Part shown: one piece after another, positions 36,760-45,897 of the stretch
Position numbering within the stretch: position 1 is the first letter of the stretch
Layout of the letters: the number at the start of each line of letters is the position of its first letter
DNA from: Sphingomonas dokdonensis
Lineage (GTDB): Bacteria > Pseudomonadota > Alphaproteobacteria > Sphingomonadales > Sphingomonadaceae
Direction: 5' to 3'
Assembly: GCF_002197685.1 (NCBI RefSeq)
Contig: NZ_NBBI01000001.1
Location: 1-64,000 of the forward strand
DNA: 64,000 bases
Program-made: the position numbers and the translations under genes
The notes under the pieces: model-generated
The model's database searches: none
Told to the model about the DNA's origin: nothing
What the model saw: only the letters and a program-made list of their open reading frames with translations

Positions 36760-37137
36760 CTAAACGTAATCCAGAAAATGCAGAATTTTCGACATGGCGG
36801 TCAGTGTCAGCCCGATGGTTTGCTCCAACGGCAGTTGCTCGTCGCCAGAGCGGTGAACAAGCCCTTGAGCCTCCAGAATATCGATCCAGCGAAGGCTGTG
36901 CGATGGTGGAACCAACCCTGCTTCGCTCGCCAGCTGTACCGTCATCTCGGCCGCACGCTCATGATTGATGAACAGTTGCAGCAGGATGTCCCAAGCCGGC
37001 TCTTCCAGAACGATCGGCGTGCCATCGAAAACCTGCGCTCGTCGACGTCGTTGTGAATCGATGGCGATTGCCTTGTCGAGGTAGCTGGGCGCTTCCGCCG
37101 ACGCGCCGTCACCGCGCATCAGTCGCACGGCACTCAT
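36760..37137 (-). CDS. Winged-helix protein, MarR-like
   Basis: 125 residues. The core 'LEEPAWDILLQLFINHERAA' followed by 'SLRWIDILEAQGLVHRSGDE' fits a MarR-type winged helix, a pattern I recall from sphingomonad regulators with a variable N-terminal tail. There is no receiver or ligand domain. It overlaps the 3' end of the membrane-protein gene by 29 bp and is the last of four tightly packed minus-strand genes. Probably DNA-binding; target unknown. Confidence 0.72.
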   Translation of the reverse strand: MSAVRLMRGDGASAEAPSYLDKAIAIDSQRRRRAQVFDGTPIVLEEPAWDILLQLFINHERAAEMTVQLASEAGLVPPSHSLRWIDILEAQGLVHRSGDEQLPLEQTIGLTLTAMSKILHFLDYV

Positions 37138-37591
37138 CGCCGACCTGCCACGACCAGTCCGCTTCGGGTCCTCGCTTGACGTGGCGCCAGGTGCCGATCG
37201 CGAGGATGGCCAGCGTCAAATAGGCCAGTTCGCCCGCCAAGCGCGCATAGACGCTCGGCAGCACGGACGCATCGTATGCCCTGACACCGTGGACGCCGAC
37301 CGTCAGTAGCTGCACCGCGGCGAAATAAATGGGCCAGAACCGATCGGCGAACAACGCCACGCCGACGAGACCAGCCAGCATTACGGCATCGATTACCAGC
37401 AACGGTGCCACGACGCCGCGCCACGTGTGAGGCGGGATCAGACTGGTTGCGATAACCGCAAGACAGATCAGCGCAGCGACGATCCGCTCCGGGCTGCCGC
37501 CCCGCCGAACGGCGAACAGGCACGTCGGGATGGCGGCAACGAGGAAGATGAGCGATCTTACGATCCAGATGGCGGTCGCGGTGGCAGTCAT
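37109..37591 (-). CDS. Small polytopic membrane protein, unknown function
   Basis: 160 residues with about five hydrophobic segments (AIWIVRSLIFLVAAIPTCLF; 'IVAALICLAVIATSLIP'; 'VVAPLLVIDAVMLAGLVGVA'; 'WPIYFAAVQLLTVGV'; 'LAGELAYLTLAILAIGTW'). No family recognised. It sits 12 bp after the preceding stop and its 3' end overlaps the winged-helix gene, so the four genes form one transcript. Confidence 0.75.
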   Translation of the reverse strand: MTATATAIWIVRSLIFLVAAIPTCLFAVRRGGSPERIVAALICLAVIATSLIPPHTWRGVVAPLLVIDAVMLAGLVGVALFADRFWPIYFAAVQLLTVGVHGVRAYDASVLPSVYARLAGELAYLTLAILAIGTWRHVKRGPEADWSWQVGDECRATDAR

Positions 37592-37603
37592 CAGCCGGTT
37601 TGC

Positions 37604-37945
37604 TCACATGGCTGCTCGCGGTTCGCCTTCGAAAAGCGCCACGGGCGGCTTGGCGGTATCGCTGTACATACTCGGATCGATATGAAACGCCTCGGCGACC
37701 TTGTCCAAGAGGCGATGCCCCGCGACTGCATGCCCCCGCGCAGTCGTAATGGCCAGTTGGGCCTCAGCGACGGCCTGAAACACCTTGTGCCCGACAACGG
37801 CGGATACCTCGTGCGAGACACGCGCTTCGACCAGCGCCTGAGCCAACTCGCCGCCGGCCGAGAAAGCCTGGTCGAGCAGGTCTTCGAAGCGGCGCAACTG
37901 GTCTGCCACGGCGAGCACAGCCAGCGTGCGACGCTCATCGGACAA
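37604..37945 (-). CDS. Small hypothetical protein overlapping the LuxR-type gene
   Basis: 113 residues from a TTG start at 37945, inside the last codons of the LuxR-type gene. No ATG exists in frame at this end; GTG codons a little further in are alternatives. The sequence ([20 protein letters not shown]; '[20 protein letters not shown]'; '[13 protein letters not shown]') looks helical and soluble. Family not recognised. An 11-bp overlap with the upstream gene suggests coupled translation, and perhaps a physical partner of that regulator. Confidence 0.65.
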   Translation of the reverse strand: MSDERRTLAVLAVADQLRRFEDLLDQAFSAGGELAQALVEARVSHEVSAVVGHKVFQAVAEAQLAITTARGHAVAGHRLLDKVAEAFHIDPSMYSDTAKPPVALFEGEPRAAM

Positions 37946-38384
37946 GCTCGTTGATGAGGTGAACGCCGGACGCGAGGGCGCCGAAGCCGATTGCGCCGAT
38001 TGCCGCGATGACGAAGATCCAGAGCAATCGGGCGAGTGGGTGAAGGTCATTATGGGCTCCTGTTCGAAACGGAAGCCATCGACGCCAAGGTTCGCTCGGG
38101 GTCGAGGTTCCGTCGGCCAGCCCGACATCAGAAACGGTGGCGCGATCCACCCGCGCCGGGTCACCCCCCATCAAATCAGGGGGGCTCACGCCGAAGCAGA
38201 GGCGGGCGGCGTGGCGGCGATCGCGCGCACCCAGGCGGGTCACCGCTTCGGCGATGTACCCGTCGACGGTGTTCTTGGAGATGCCGAGCTGAAGCGCGAT
38301 TTCTTTGGAAGAAAGCTGCTGCCAGACCATGCGCAAACATTCGCGCTGTTGTGGGCTAAGCGATTCGAGGAGCCGTTCGTCCAT
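37935..38384 (-). CDS. LuxR-type helix-turn-helix protein with a C-terminal membrane anchor
   Basis: 149 residues. The N-terminal GerE/LuxR helix-turn-helix ([20 protein letters not shown], '[20 protein letters not shown]') occupies residues ~9-60, without any receiver or autoinducer domain. A single hydrophobic segment near 125-145 ([19 protein letters not shown]) would fix it in the inner membrane. LuxR proteins are normally soluble with the DNA-binding part at the C-terminus; this reversed, membrane-tethered layout is unusual. First gene of the four-gene operon down to 36760. Confidence 0.85.
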   Translation of the reverse strand: MDERLLESLSPQQRECLRMVWQQLSSKEIALQLGISKNTVDGYIAEAVTRLGARDRRHAARLCFGVSPPDLMGGDPARVDRATVSDVGLADGTSTPSEPWRRWLPFRTGAHNDLHPLARLLWIFVIAAIGAIGFGALASGVHLINELVR

Positions 38385-39027
38385 GACGAAGGCTTAACCT
38401 AACCTCCGCCTCGCCACCTTATCGTTTGTAACCTCCCACGCGCGAGTATCGGCCGGCCGCGGTCCACTATCTTATGCCAACCTCTTGGTTGATTGTGACA
38501 GCCGCTGCAGCGCCTCTGAATGCGAGCCTCATCGCGGACGCAAACGCTCGCCGGTCCTGCGCCGGTGCGATGCCTGATTTCAGCATGATAGCGACAGCAT
38601 GTTTCAAGACGCCGTTGCCATGTGTCGCTTCCTTTGGTCCTTTGCGCGACAGCGGTTCATCGCCCGTCACGTGCAAGACGATGTCCGCGTTCCACAAAAT
38701 ATGGTACATGGCATAGCCAATAGCTATGCCAGTAAGGCTGCGCTTTCCAAGTACATCGTTACAAACGACACTAGGCAAGTTGTGGATGTTATTCTATCGG
38801 CCGTGATGACAAGAGTTGATCCATAAGACTCTGTTATGGCCGCACGTTCGATAAGCATGGACGTGTGCTTTTCATCTGCTTGACCGACCAAGTCGACCTG
38901 ATAGCCCTTTGTATCGGGGAATGCGGGCCGGCGAGCGCAAGCGCGACGCCGGACATAGAGCGTCTGAGCGCCAGCATCACGCATCCCGCCGCACAGGAGG
39001 CTGAACGACCATAACAGGGGGGTCATC
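38385..39027. other. Intergenic stretch, no supported gene
   Basis: 643 bp between the divergent LuxR-type gene and a TBDT. A 103-codon frame on the minus strand (38467-38778) and shorter ones exist, but I see no family motif or convincing start. Base composition is less GC-rich around 38690-38820. The TBDT promoter should lie at the right end; no clear element seen. Confidence 0.4.
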
Positions 39028-42000
39028 ATGCGTGCCAATTTGCGTTCCGCCTATCATTCCGGCGCCAGGCGGCGTCTGCCCGGATCGGAGGCGATTGCCT
39101 TGGGATCCCGCCGTGCGCTGATCGCCACGCTGCTGCTGACCGGGGCGAGTGCCGCCTATGCACAGGATGCGCAGCCGACACCGGCGGCGCCGTCGGTGTC
39201 ACCGATCCTGAGCCCGGAGGTGGAGGCGGCCGAAACGCCCGATACCGTGCCGGAGGGCGAAAGCGACACCATCACCGTCACCGGATCGCGCATCGTACGC
39301 AACGGTTATGATGCGCCGACCCCGGTTACCGTCATCGGGCTTGCCGATATCCAGGCGTCCGCCCCCGCCAACGTCGCCGATTTCGTCAATCAGATCCCGT
39401 CGGTGGCGGGCAGCGTCTCGCCGTCCAACACGCAGCGCAACCTGAGCGGCGGCGCGGGCGGCATCAACACCATCAACCTGCGATCGCTGGGCACCACGCG
39501 CACGCTGGTGCTGCTCGACGGCCATCGCTCGGTCGGCTCGCTCGCCACCGGGACGGTTGACGTCAACACGATCCCCCAAGGGCTGGTGAAAAGCGTCGAG
39601 GTCGTGACCGGCGGCGCATCGTCGGTTTACGGCTCGGATGCCGTCGCCGGCGTCGTCAACTTCATCCTTGATCGCGAATATACGGGATTGAAGGGCGAGT
39701 TTGCCTATGGCGAGACGACTTATGGCGACGATGTCAGCTATCGCGCGACGCTGACGGGCGGCATGGAGTTCGCCGAGGGGCGGGGGCGTGCGCTGCTCAG
39801 CGGCAATTACGTGCAGCGTGGCGGCGTGTTCGGCGCCGGACCGCGTGACTGGAAGAACCGCGGCGTCCACCTGATCCAGAACCCGCGCTACATCGCCGGC
39901 AATGGCGAGCCGGAATATATGGTGGCCTACAAGTCGGGCCTGAACACCACGACGGGTGGCGGCATCATCACCTCCGGCCCGCTGCGCGGCACCTATTTCG
40001 GCCAGGGCGGAACGGTGAACCGCTATGATTATGGCCCCAACCGGCTGAACAACCTGCCATGGACGGTGGGCGGCGACTGGCAGCTGAGCCAGCAATATTA
40101 TGCCACCGCGATCCAGCCCGAGGAGAAGCTGACCAGCGTCTTCGGGCGCTTCAGCTTCGACGTGCTCGACAATTTTCAGCTGTTCACCGAGCTGTCGTAC
40201 AATCGAAGCAAGCAGCACAGCTGGGGCGGGTATCACACCGACAAGGCGAACGTGTCGATCCTGGGCGACAATGCCTTCATCCCTGCGGCGGTGCGTTCGC
40301 AGCTGAACGGCGCTGGCTTTACGCTCGGCACCTGGAACCAGGACATCCCGACGCGCGAAAGCAATTACGATCGCGAGGTGCAGCGCTACCTCGTCGGGTT
40401 CGAGGGCAGTTTCGACCTCCTGTCGATGGACTGGAAATGGGACGGCTATTACCAGCGCGGCATCATGAACGCGAAGGAGGCGCTGGTCGCTGCCAATCGC
40501 GTGAAACTGGGCTTCGCGCAGGATGCCGTGCGCGATGCATCCGGCAATATCGTGTGCCGCGCCACGCGCGACGGCAGCACCAATCCGCTGGCGGCGGGCT
40601 GCGTGCCGTTCAACCGCATGGGGATCGGCGTCAACTCGCAGGCGGCGGTCGATTACATCATGGGCACGCCTTATGGTGATCGCCGGTTGCAGCAGGACGT
40701 CGCCTCGCTGAACTTCAGCACCAATGTCGACAATCCATGGCTGAAGCCGATCGGTCTCGCCTTTGGCGTGGAAAGTCGCAAGGAGAAGATCTCGGGCTAT
40801 GTGCCGCCGGAATATGCCTCCGGTTGGTATTCGGGCAACTTCACCGCGACCTTTGGTCAGTACACGGTGACCGAAGCCTATCTCGAGACGTTGGTGTCGC
40901 TACCCTGGAGTTTCGAGTTCAACGGCGCGGCGCGTTACACCAGCTACAGCGAATCCGGCGATGTGGTGACGTGGAAGGCGGGGCTCAGCTTTGCCCCGAT
41001 CGAGGATCTGCGGTTTCGCGTCACGCGGTCGCGCGACATCCGCGCGCCCAACCTGTCAGAGCTATTCCAGGGCGGCGCGCGCAACACCAATTCGATCGGT
41101 GATCCGTGGCAGAACAATGTCGCGGTGCGCTACACGCAAACGGTGACCGGCAATCTGACGCTGGAGCCGGAAAAAGCCGATACGTGGGGCCTCGGCGTCA
41201 TCTACCGGCCCTCGTTCGTGCCCGGGCTCGGCCTGTCGGTCGATTATTACGACATCAAGATCAACGGCGCGATCGGCACCCTGGGGCCGCAGGACATCGT
41301 GGATCGTTGCTTCACCGGCAATATCGAGCTGTGTAATCGTCTGCAGGCGATCATCGGCACGGGGCAGAATGCACGAACGATTGCTTACGGCACCAACGGC
41401 TTCACCAACGCCACCGGGCCGGGCGCGGGCGTCAGCGAATATCTGATCGCCAACAGCCCGTACAACTTTCTGTCCAATCGCGCGCGCGGCATCGATCTTG
41501 AGCTGAGCTACGGCTTCGATCTCGCCGACATTGCCGGATCGCTGGGCGGCAAGGTCAGCTTTCGCGGTATCGCCACGCGCTACCTTGAGGCGTCGGAATC
41601 GAACGGTGTGCAGGCGCCGACCGATACGGTGGGTGAAAACGGCGGCAACGGTCCGCCGAAATGGACCTACCGCCTGACGTTTGGCTATGCGCTCGAGCCG
41701 TTCTCAATGCAGGTGATCGGGCGCGGGATCAGCGCCGGCGTTTACAACAACAACTGGGTAGAATGCGCCAGCGCCTGCCCGGCGTCGAACACGATCAATC
41801 GCACGATCGCCGACAATCACATCGACGGCGCCTTCTATGTCGACACCTATTTCGCCTATGATGTGCCGATCGGAAAGGTGAAGAGCCAATTGTATCTGCG
41901 CATCGCCAATCTGTTCAATCGTGATCCCGCACCAGTCGGAAAGGGTCCGTCGGACACATCGAACGTCGATCTTGGTATAAACCAGACCTTCTATGACTTT

Positions 42001-42042
42001 CTTGGTCGATCCTTCAGGATCGGTGTTCGCTTCGATATCTGA
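39028..42042 (+). CDS. TonB-dependent outer-membrane receptor
   Basis: 1004 residues. A long N-terminus precedes the hydrophobic signal (RALIATLLLTGASAAYAQDA, ~29-48); no internal start with a better ribosome site is evident. TonB-box region 'SDTITVTGSRIVRNGYDAPT', plug motifs 'INTINLRSLGTTRTLVLLDG' and 'YGSDAVAGVVNFILDREYTG', and a barrel ending in SFRIGVRFDI. It belongs to the large sphingomonad TBDT class. The next plus-strand gene is a secreted beta-propeller protein and the following minus-strand genes are peptidases, so a peptide-type ligand is plausible. Confidence 0.95.
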   Translation: MRANLRSAYHSGARRRLPGSEAIALGSRRALIATLLLTGASAAYAQDAQPTPAAPSVSPILSPEVEAAETPDTVPEGESDTITVTGSRIVRNGYDAPTPVTVIGLADIQASAPANVADFVNQIPSVAGSVSPSNTQRNLSGGAGGINTINLRSLGTTRTLVLLDGHRSVGSLATGTVDVNTIPQGLVKSVEVVTGGASSVYGSDAVAGVVNFILDREYTGLKGEFAYGETTYGDDVSYRATLTGGMEFAEGRGRALLSGNYVQRGGVFGAGPRDWKNRGVHLIQNPRYIAGNGEPEYMVAYKSGLNTTTGGGIITSGPLRGTYFGQGGTVNRYDYGPNRLNNLPWTVGGDWQLSQQYYATAIQPEEKLTSVFGRFSFDVLDNFQLFTELSYNRSKQHSWGGYHTDKANVSILGDNAFIPAAVRSQLNGAGFTLGTWNQDIPTRESNYDREVQRYLVGFEGSFDLLSMDWKWDGYYQRGIMNAKEALVAANRVKLGFAQDAVRDASGNIVCRATRDGSTNPLAAGCVPFNRMGIGVNSQAAVDYIMGTPYGDRRLQQDVASLNFSTNVDNPWLKPIGLAFGVESRKEKISGYVPPEYASGWYSGNFTATFGQYTVTEAYLETLVSLPWSFEFNGAARYTSYSESGDVVTWKAGLSFAPIEDLRFRVTRSRDIRAPNLSELFQGGARNTNSIGDPWQNNVAVRYTQTVTGNLTLEPEKADTWGLGVIYRPSFVPGLGLSVDYYDIKINGAIGTLGPQDIVDRCFTGNIELCNRLQAIIGTGQNARTIAYGTNGFTNATGPGAGVSEYLIANSPYNFLSNRARGIDLELSYGFDLADIAGSLGGKVSFRGIATRYLEASESNGVQAPTDTVGENGGNGPPKWTYRLTFGYALEPFSMQVIGRGISAGVYNNNWVECASACPASNTINRTIADNHIDGAFYVDTYFAYDVPIGKVKSQLYLRIANLFNRDPAPVGKGPSDTSNVDLGINQTFYDFLGRSFRIGVRFDI

Positions 42043-42246
42043 CAGCAGGCGAACTACGTGCATGGTCGGTGGCCGGCAGATCATCAGATCTGCTGGACAC
42101 CGGCTGTTTTACTTGAAAGCTTTATTGTTACAAAACAAGTCCGCGCCAGCTGGGCGTTGCAAAGAACGCGCGTATGGCATCTGCTGAATAGCCAGGCGGC
42201 GCCGCCCGATCGTGGCTGCGCGACGCTAGAATAAAGGGGGTTTGCG

Positions 42247-45200
42247 ATGAAACATCTTGTGGCGCTGCTGGCGGCCGGCACCATGCTGGCCGGATACGGC
42301 ACAGCGACGGTTGCGACGGCGCAAACCTACGACAAGAAGCAATGGGCCGCGCTCAAATATCGTCAGGTCGGCCCGTGGCGCGGCGGGCGCGTCACCACCG
42401 TCACCGGCGTGCCCTCGCAACCGCGCACGTTCTACATGGGTACGGTGGGCGGCGGTGTGTGGAAGACCATCGACGCCGGCGTGACATGGGTCAACACCAC
42501 CGACGGGCAGATCAGCGTCGGCCCGGTCGGCGCGGTCGCGGTGGCGGACAGCAATCCCGACATCATCTATGCCGGCACCGGATCGTCAAAGATCCGCAGC
42601 AACGTCTCGATCGGCAAGGGCATCTACAAGTCGGTCGATGGCGCGAAAACGTGGCAGTTCATCGGGCTGAAGGATGTCGGCCAGATCGCCACCGTGCGTA
42701 TCAACCCCACCAACCCCGACGAGGTGTTCGTCGCCGCCACCGGCGATCCGTTCAAATATACCAAGGCGCGCGGCGTCTATCGCACGCGCGACGGCGGCAA
42801 GACCTGGAAGCAGGTGCTGTTCCTGTCCGACAAGCTCGGCGCGGCGGACCTCGAGTTTCAGGCGGACGACCCCAGCGTCCTTTACGCCAGCATGTGGCAC
42901 GGCCTGCGCCAGCCCTGGTCGATCATTTCGGGCAGCACGGACGGTGGTATCTACAAATCGACCGACGGCGGCAACAGCTGGCAGAAGCTTGGCGGCGGGT
43001 TGCCGACTGGCCTCTTCGGGCGCTCCAACGTTGGCGTCAGCGCGAAGGCACCCAACACCTTATGGGCGCTCATCGAGGCAAAGCCCGGTCACGGCCTTTA
43101 CCGCTCCGACGATGCCGGCACGTCATGGCGGCTGGTCAACGGCGACGCCAAGCTCGTGACTCGCCCATTCTATTACACCACCCTGGCCGTCGACCCGAAC
43201 GATCCCGAGCACGTCTTCGTCGGGAACGAGGGCTGGTTCGAATCAAAGGACGGGGGCAAGACCTTCGCCACCCGGCCCGTGCCGCACGGCGACAATCACG
43301 ACGCCTGGATCAGCCCCACCAATTCGATGACGATGGTGCAGGCGAACGACGGCGGCGCCAACGTCACCTATGACGGCGGCGATACGTGGAGCAGCCAAGC
43401 GAACCAGCCAACTGCCGAGATCTATCAGGTCGCGGTGGACGATCAGTTCCCCTACCGGCTGTATGGCGCGCAGCAGGACAATACGACGGTCATCGCGCCT
43501 TCCCTGTCGCTCGGCAACGGACAGGATTTCCGCATCGGGCCGGGCTGCGAGACGGGCCCGATCATCCCCAAGCTCAACGAGCCCAACATGGTGTGGGGCG
43601 GGTGCAAGGGGCAGTTCAGCCGCATGGACATGCGCACCAACGGCAATGAGGAACGCTACTGGATCGGCAGTGAGTCGCTCTACGGCAACGATCCCAAGGA
43701 CCTGAAGTATCGCTTCCAGCGCGTCGCCCCGATGGAGGTGTCGCCGGTCGAACCCGACACCGTCTATTATGGCTCGCAATTCGTGCACCGCTCGCGCGAC
43801 GGCGGCGTCACGTGGCAGGTGATCAGCCCCGATCTCACGGCCAACCCGGCCGACAAGCAACTGGCCTCGGGCGCCCCGATCACGATCGATGCGACGGGCG
43901 AGGAGGTCTATTCCACGCTGTACGCGATCCGTGAGAGCACGGTGAAGCCAGGCGTGATATGGGCCGGCTCCAACGACGGCCTGATCCATGTGACGCAGGA
44001 TAACGGCGCATCATGGCAGAATGTGACGCCCAAGGGCCTGCCCGCCGGTGGCCGCGTGCAGAATATCGAGCCCGGCGTGCGCGATCCCGGCACCGCCTAT
44101 GCCGCGATCTACCGCTATCTGCTCGGTGACTTCGCGCCGTATATCTACGCGACCAAGGATTACGGCCGGACCTGGACGCGCCTCACCGACGGCCGGAACG
44201 GCATCGCCGCCGACGAGCCGACGCGCGTCGTGCGCGAGGATCCCGAGCGACCCGGCCTGCTTTATGCCGGCACCGAATTCGGCCTCTACGTGTCGTTCGA
44301 CGGTGGCAAGCGGTGGCAGAGTTTTCAGCAGAACCTGCCGGTCGTGCCGATCACCGACCTGCGGCTCGCGCATGGCGACATGGTGCTCTCCACCCAGGGT
44401 CGCGGCTTCTACGTGCTCGATAATTTGAGCGCGCTGCGCCAGCTGCCCACGACCGGCGTGAACGCCACCCGGCTCTACAAGCCCGCCACCGCGATCCGCG
44501 TGAACGCATCGGGCGACAAGGGCTATGATTCCGACAAGGGGCCTGATTATATTCTGCCCGGCGCGCAGATCGATTACCATCTGGCCGCAACCACGCCGGT
44601 GACGCTCACCTTCCGCAACGCGCAGGGCGAGGTGCTGCGGCGCTTCACCAGCGAAGGCCCGGCCGACAAGGCGGGCGGCGGGGGCGGCGGGGACGAGGAT
44701 GTCGGCCGCTATCGTCCGACTTACCCGGCAAAGCTTTCTGCCACGCCGGGCATGAACCGCTTCATCTGGGATCTGCGCCAATCGGGCGAGGCGCCCGGCG
44801 CCAAGCCAGGGACGCGTAGTCCGACCGGGCCGATGGTGCCCCCGGGCGACTATACCGTCGAGATGACCGCTGGCGGCGTCACCACAACGCAGCCACTGGT
44901 GATCCGGGAGGATCCGCGCGTGCTCGCATCCGGCATCACCGTGGCGGACCTGACGGCGCTCTACGATCACAACGTCCGCGTGCTGGCACTGGTGCACGAC
45001 ACCAATCTCGCCGTATCGCGCGTGACGCAGGCGCTGGCGGCCAATCCCGATCCGTCGCGCAAGGCGGCGCTGGACGGGATTGCCGATCGCCTGATCACGC
45101 CCAAGATCCGCTACATCCAGCCGCGCCTGCAGACGCATGTGACGTATCTGTACAATCAGACCAACGCCTCGGACCAGAAAGTCCCGCCCGACGCGGCGGC

Positions 45201-45360
45201 ACGCTACACCGAACTGCGCGGCAAGATCGACGGCATCACGGCCGAGATCAACCGGGTGCTCGGCCCCGTGACGACAGCGGAACTCGGCAAGTTTCGCACC
45301 GGCACCGACGGCGCCCGGCTCGATGTCGCCGACACGACCGACGACGAAGAGGAAAGCTAA
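42247..45360 (+). CDS. Secreted BNR/sortilin (VPS10)-like beta-propeller protein
   Basis: 1037 residues. AGGGGG lies 6 bp before ATG 42247; signal peptide ends near VATAQ. Many Asp-box repeats of S/x-DGG-TW type are spread through residues ~60-720: VYRTRDGGKTWKQV, IYKSTDGGNSWQKL, LYRSDDAGTSWRLV, HRSRDGGVTWQVIS, ATKDYGRTWTRL. This predicts one or two propellers like sialidases, VPS10 proteins and exo-acting glycosidases. The C-terminal ~250 residues (VTLTFRNAQGEVLRRF...; 'SATPGMNRFIWDLR') form a separate beta domain. A catalytic role is not evident. It follows the TBDT by 204 bp and lies opposite M14/M20 peptidase genes. Confidence 0.88.
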   Translation: MKHLVALLAAGTMLAGYGTATVATAQTYDKKQWAALKYRQVGPWRGGRVTTVTGVPSQPRTFYMGTVGGGVWKTIDAGVTWVNTTDGQISVGPVGAVAVADSNPDIIYAGTGSSKIRSNVSIGKGIYKSVDGAKTWQFIGLKDVGQIATVRINPTNPDEVFVAATGDPFKYTKARGVYRTRDGGKTWKQVLFLSDKLGAADLEFQADDPSVLYASMWHGLRQPWSIISGSTDGGIYKSTDGGNSWQKLGGGLPTGLFGRSNVGVSAKAPNTLWALIEAKPGHGLYRSDDAGTSWRLVNGDAKLVTRPFYYTTLAVDPNDPEHVFVGNEGWFESKDGGKTFATRPVPHGDNHDAWISPTNSMTMVQANDGGANVTYDGGDTWSSQANQPTAEIYQVAVDDQFPYRLYGAQQDNTTVIAPSLSLGNGQDFRIGPGCETGPIIPKLNEPNMVWGGCKGQFSRMDMRTNGNEERYWIGSESLYGNDPKDLKYRFQRVAPMEVSPVEPDTVYYGSQFVHRSRDGGVTWQVISPDLTANPADKQLASGAPITIDATGEEVYSTLYAIRESTVKPGVIWAGSNDGLIHVTQDNGASWQNVTPKGLPAGGRVQNIEPGVRDPGTAYAAIYRYLLGDFAPYIYATKDYGRTWTRLTDGRNGIAADEPTRVVREDPERPGLLYAGTEFGLYVSFDGGKRWQSFQQNLPVVPITDLRLAHGDMVLSTQGRGFYVLDNLSALRQLPTTGVNATRLYKPATAIRVNASGDKGYDSDKGPDYILPGAQIDYHLAATTPVTLTFRNAQGEVLRRFTSEGPADKAGGGGGGDEDVGRYRPTYPAKLSATPGMNRFIWDLRQSGEAPGAKPGTRSPTGPMVPPGDYTVEMTAGGVTTTQPLVIREDPRVLASGITVADLTALYDHNVRVLALVHDTNLAVSRVTQALAANPDPSRKAALDGIADRLITPKIRYIQPRLQTHVTYLYNQTNASDQKVPPDAAARYTELRGKIDGITAEINRVLGPVTTAELGKFRTGTDGARLDVADTTDDEEES

Positions 45361-45371
45361 GGTTTGATGGA

Positions 45372-45398
45372 CCCTCCCCGTGCGGCGCATTGGGAGGG
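45372..45398. terminator. Hairpin after the propeller-protein gene
   Basis: Perfect 7-bp stem ccctccc / gggaggg around a 13-nt loop, 12 bp after the stop codon at 45360. No T tract follows, so its strength is unclear. Confidence 0.4.
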
Positions 45399-45532
45399 CT
45401 CAGAAGTTGCCTCCCCGGCACGCGGAGAAGGACCGCGCAAGCAGCGGGTGGTGAAGGGGCTCTCCATGTGGCGCAAGGACAGCGGCCAACCGTTCTGCCA
45501 TCACATGGTGCGATGCGAGTGAGCAAGCCTTC

Positions 45533-45856
45533 ATGAGCGGGATGTTCTGGCGCTTCGCCCACCAGCGCTATCATGTCAGGCCGCCATCACGCATCACGGA
45601 ACTGGCGGCGCTGACCGGGGCCGTATTCTTCATCATAGTTTACGGTGCAGCGCTGCTCGACGGCTGGCCACTCGGCACGGCTGACGCGCTCATCGGCATC
45701 GCTCTCATCGGCATCGCTCTCATCGGCATACCCCTGGCATCGGGAATCATGCATCGACGTATCCGCCTGGAAGCATCAAAGGGGCCGGACGCCCTGTGTC
45801 GCAAGCGGATTGCCACAAACAGATACGCCCGCCCTCTATCGAGGACGGACCCCTGA
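45533..45856 (+). CDS. Possible small membrane protein
   Basis: 107 residues with two hydrophobic segments (ITELAALTGAVFFIIVYGAA; 'ALIGIALIGIALIGIPLASG') and a basic tail. The second segment is encoded by a 15-bp tandem repeat (45689-45729), giving the IGIAL repeat. No family recognised and no strong ribosome site before ATG 45533 (ATG 45542 also possible). It sits between convergent genes, so it may be real or chance. Confidence 0.4.
   Translation: MSGMFWRFAHQRYHVRPPSRITELAALTGAVFFIIVYGAALLDGWPLGTADALIGIALIGIALIGIPLASGIMHRRIRLEASKGPDALCRKRIATNRYARPLSRTDP
45689..45729 (+). repeat. 15-bp tandem repeat (about 2.7 copies)
   Basis: Unit ctcatcggcatcgct occurs at 45689-45703 and 45704-45718, and its first 11 bases again at 45719-45729. 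It is a multiple of three, so copy-number change would keep the reading frame of the surrounding open frame and lengthen or shorten its hydrophobic segment by five residues. Confidence 0.85.
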
Positions 45857-45897
45857 TCGAATAAGCGGCCCCCGGATAAGGAGGCTGCATTCACACC

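Noticed and set aside
38467..38778. A possible 103-residue gene on the minus strand
   Set aside because: No family resemblance and no convincing ribosome site. Left as an intergenic note.
44011..45390. A 459-codon minus-strand open frame
   Set aside because: Antisense to the propeller protein with its repeated Asp boxes; no motif or ribosome site.
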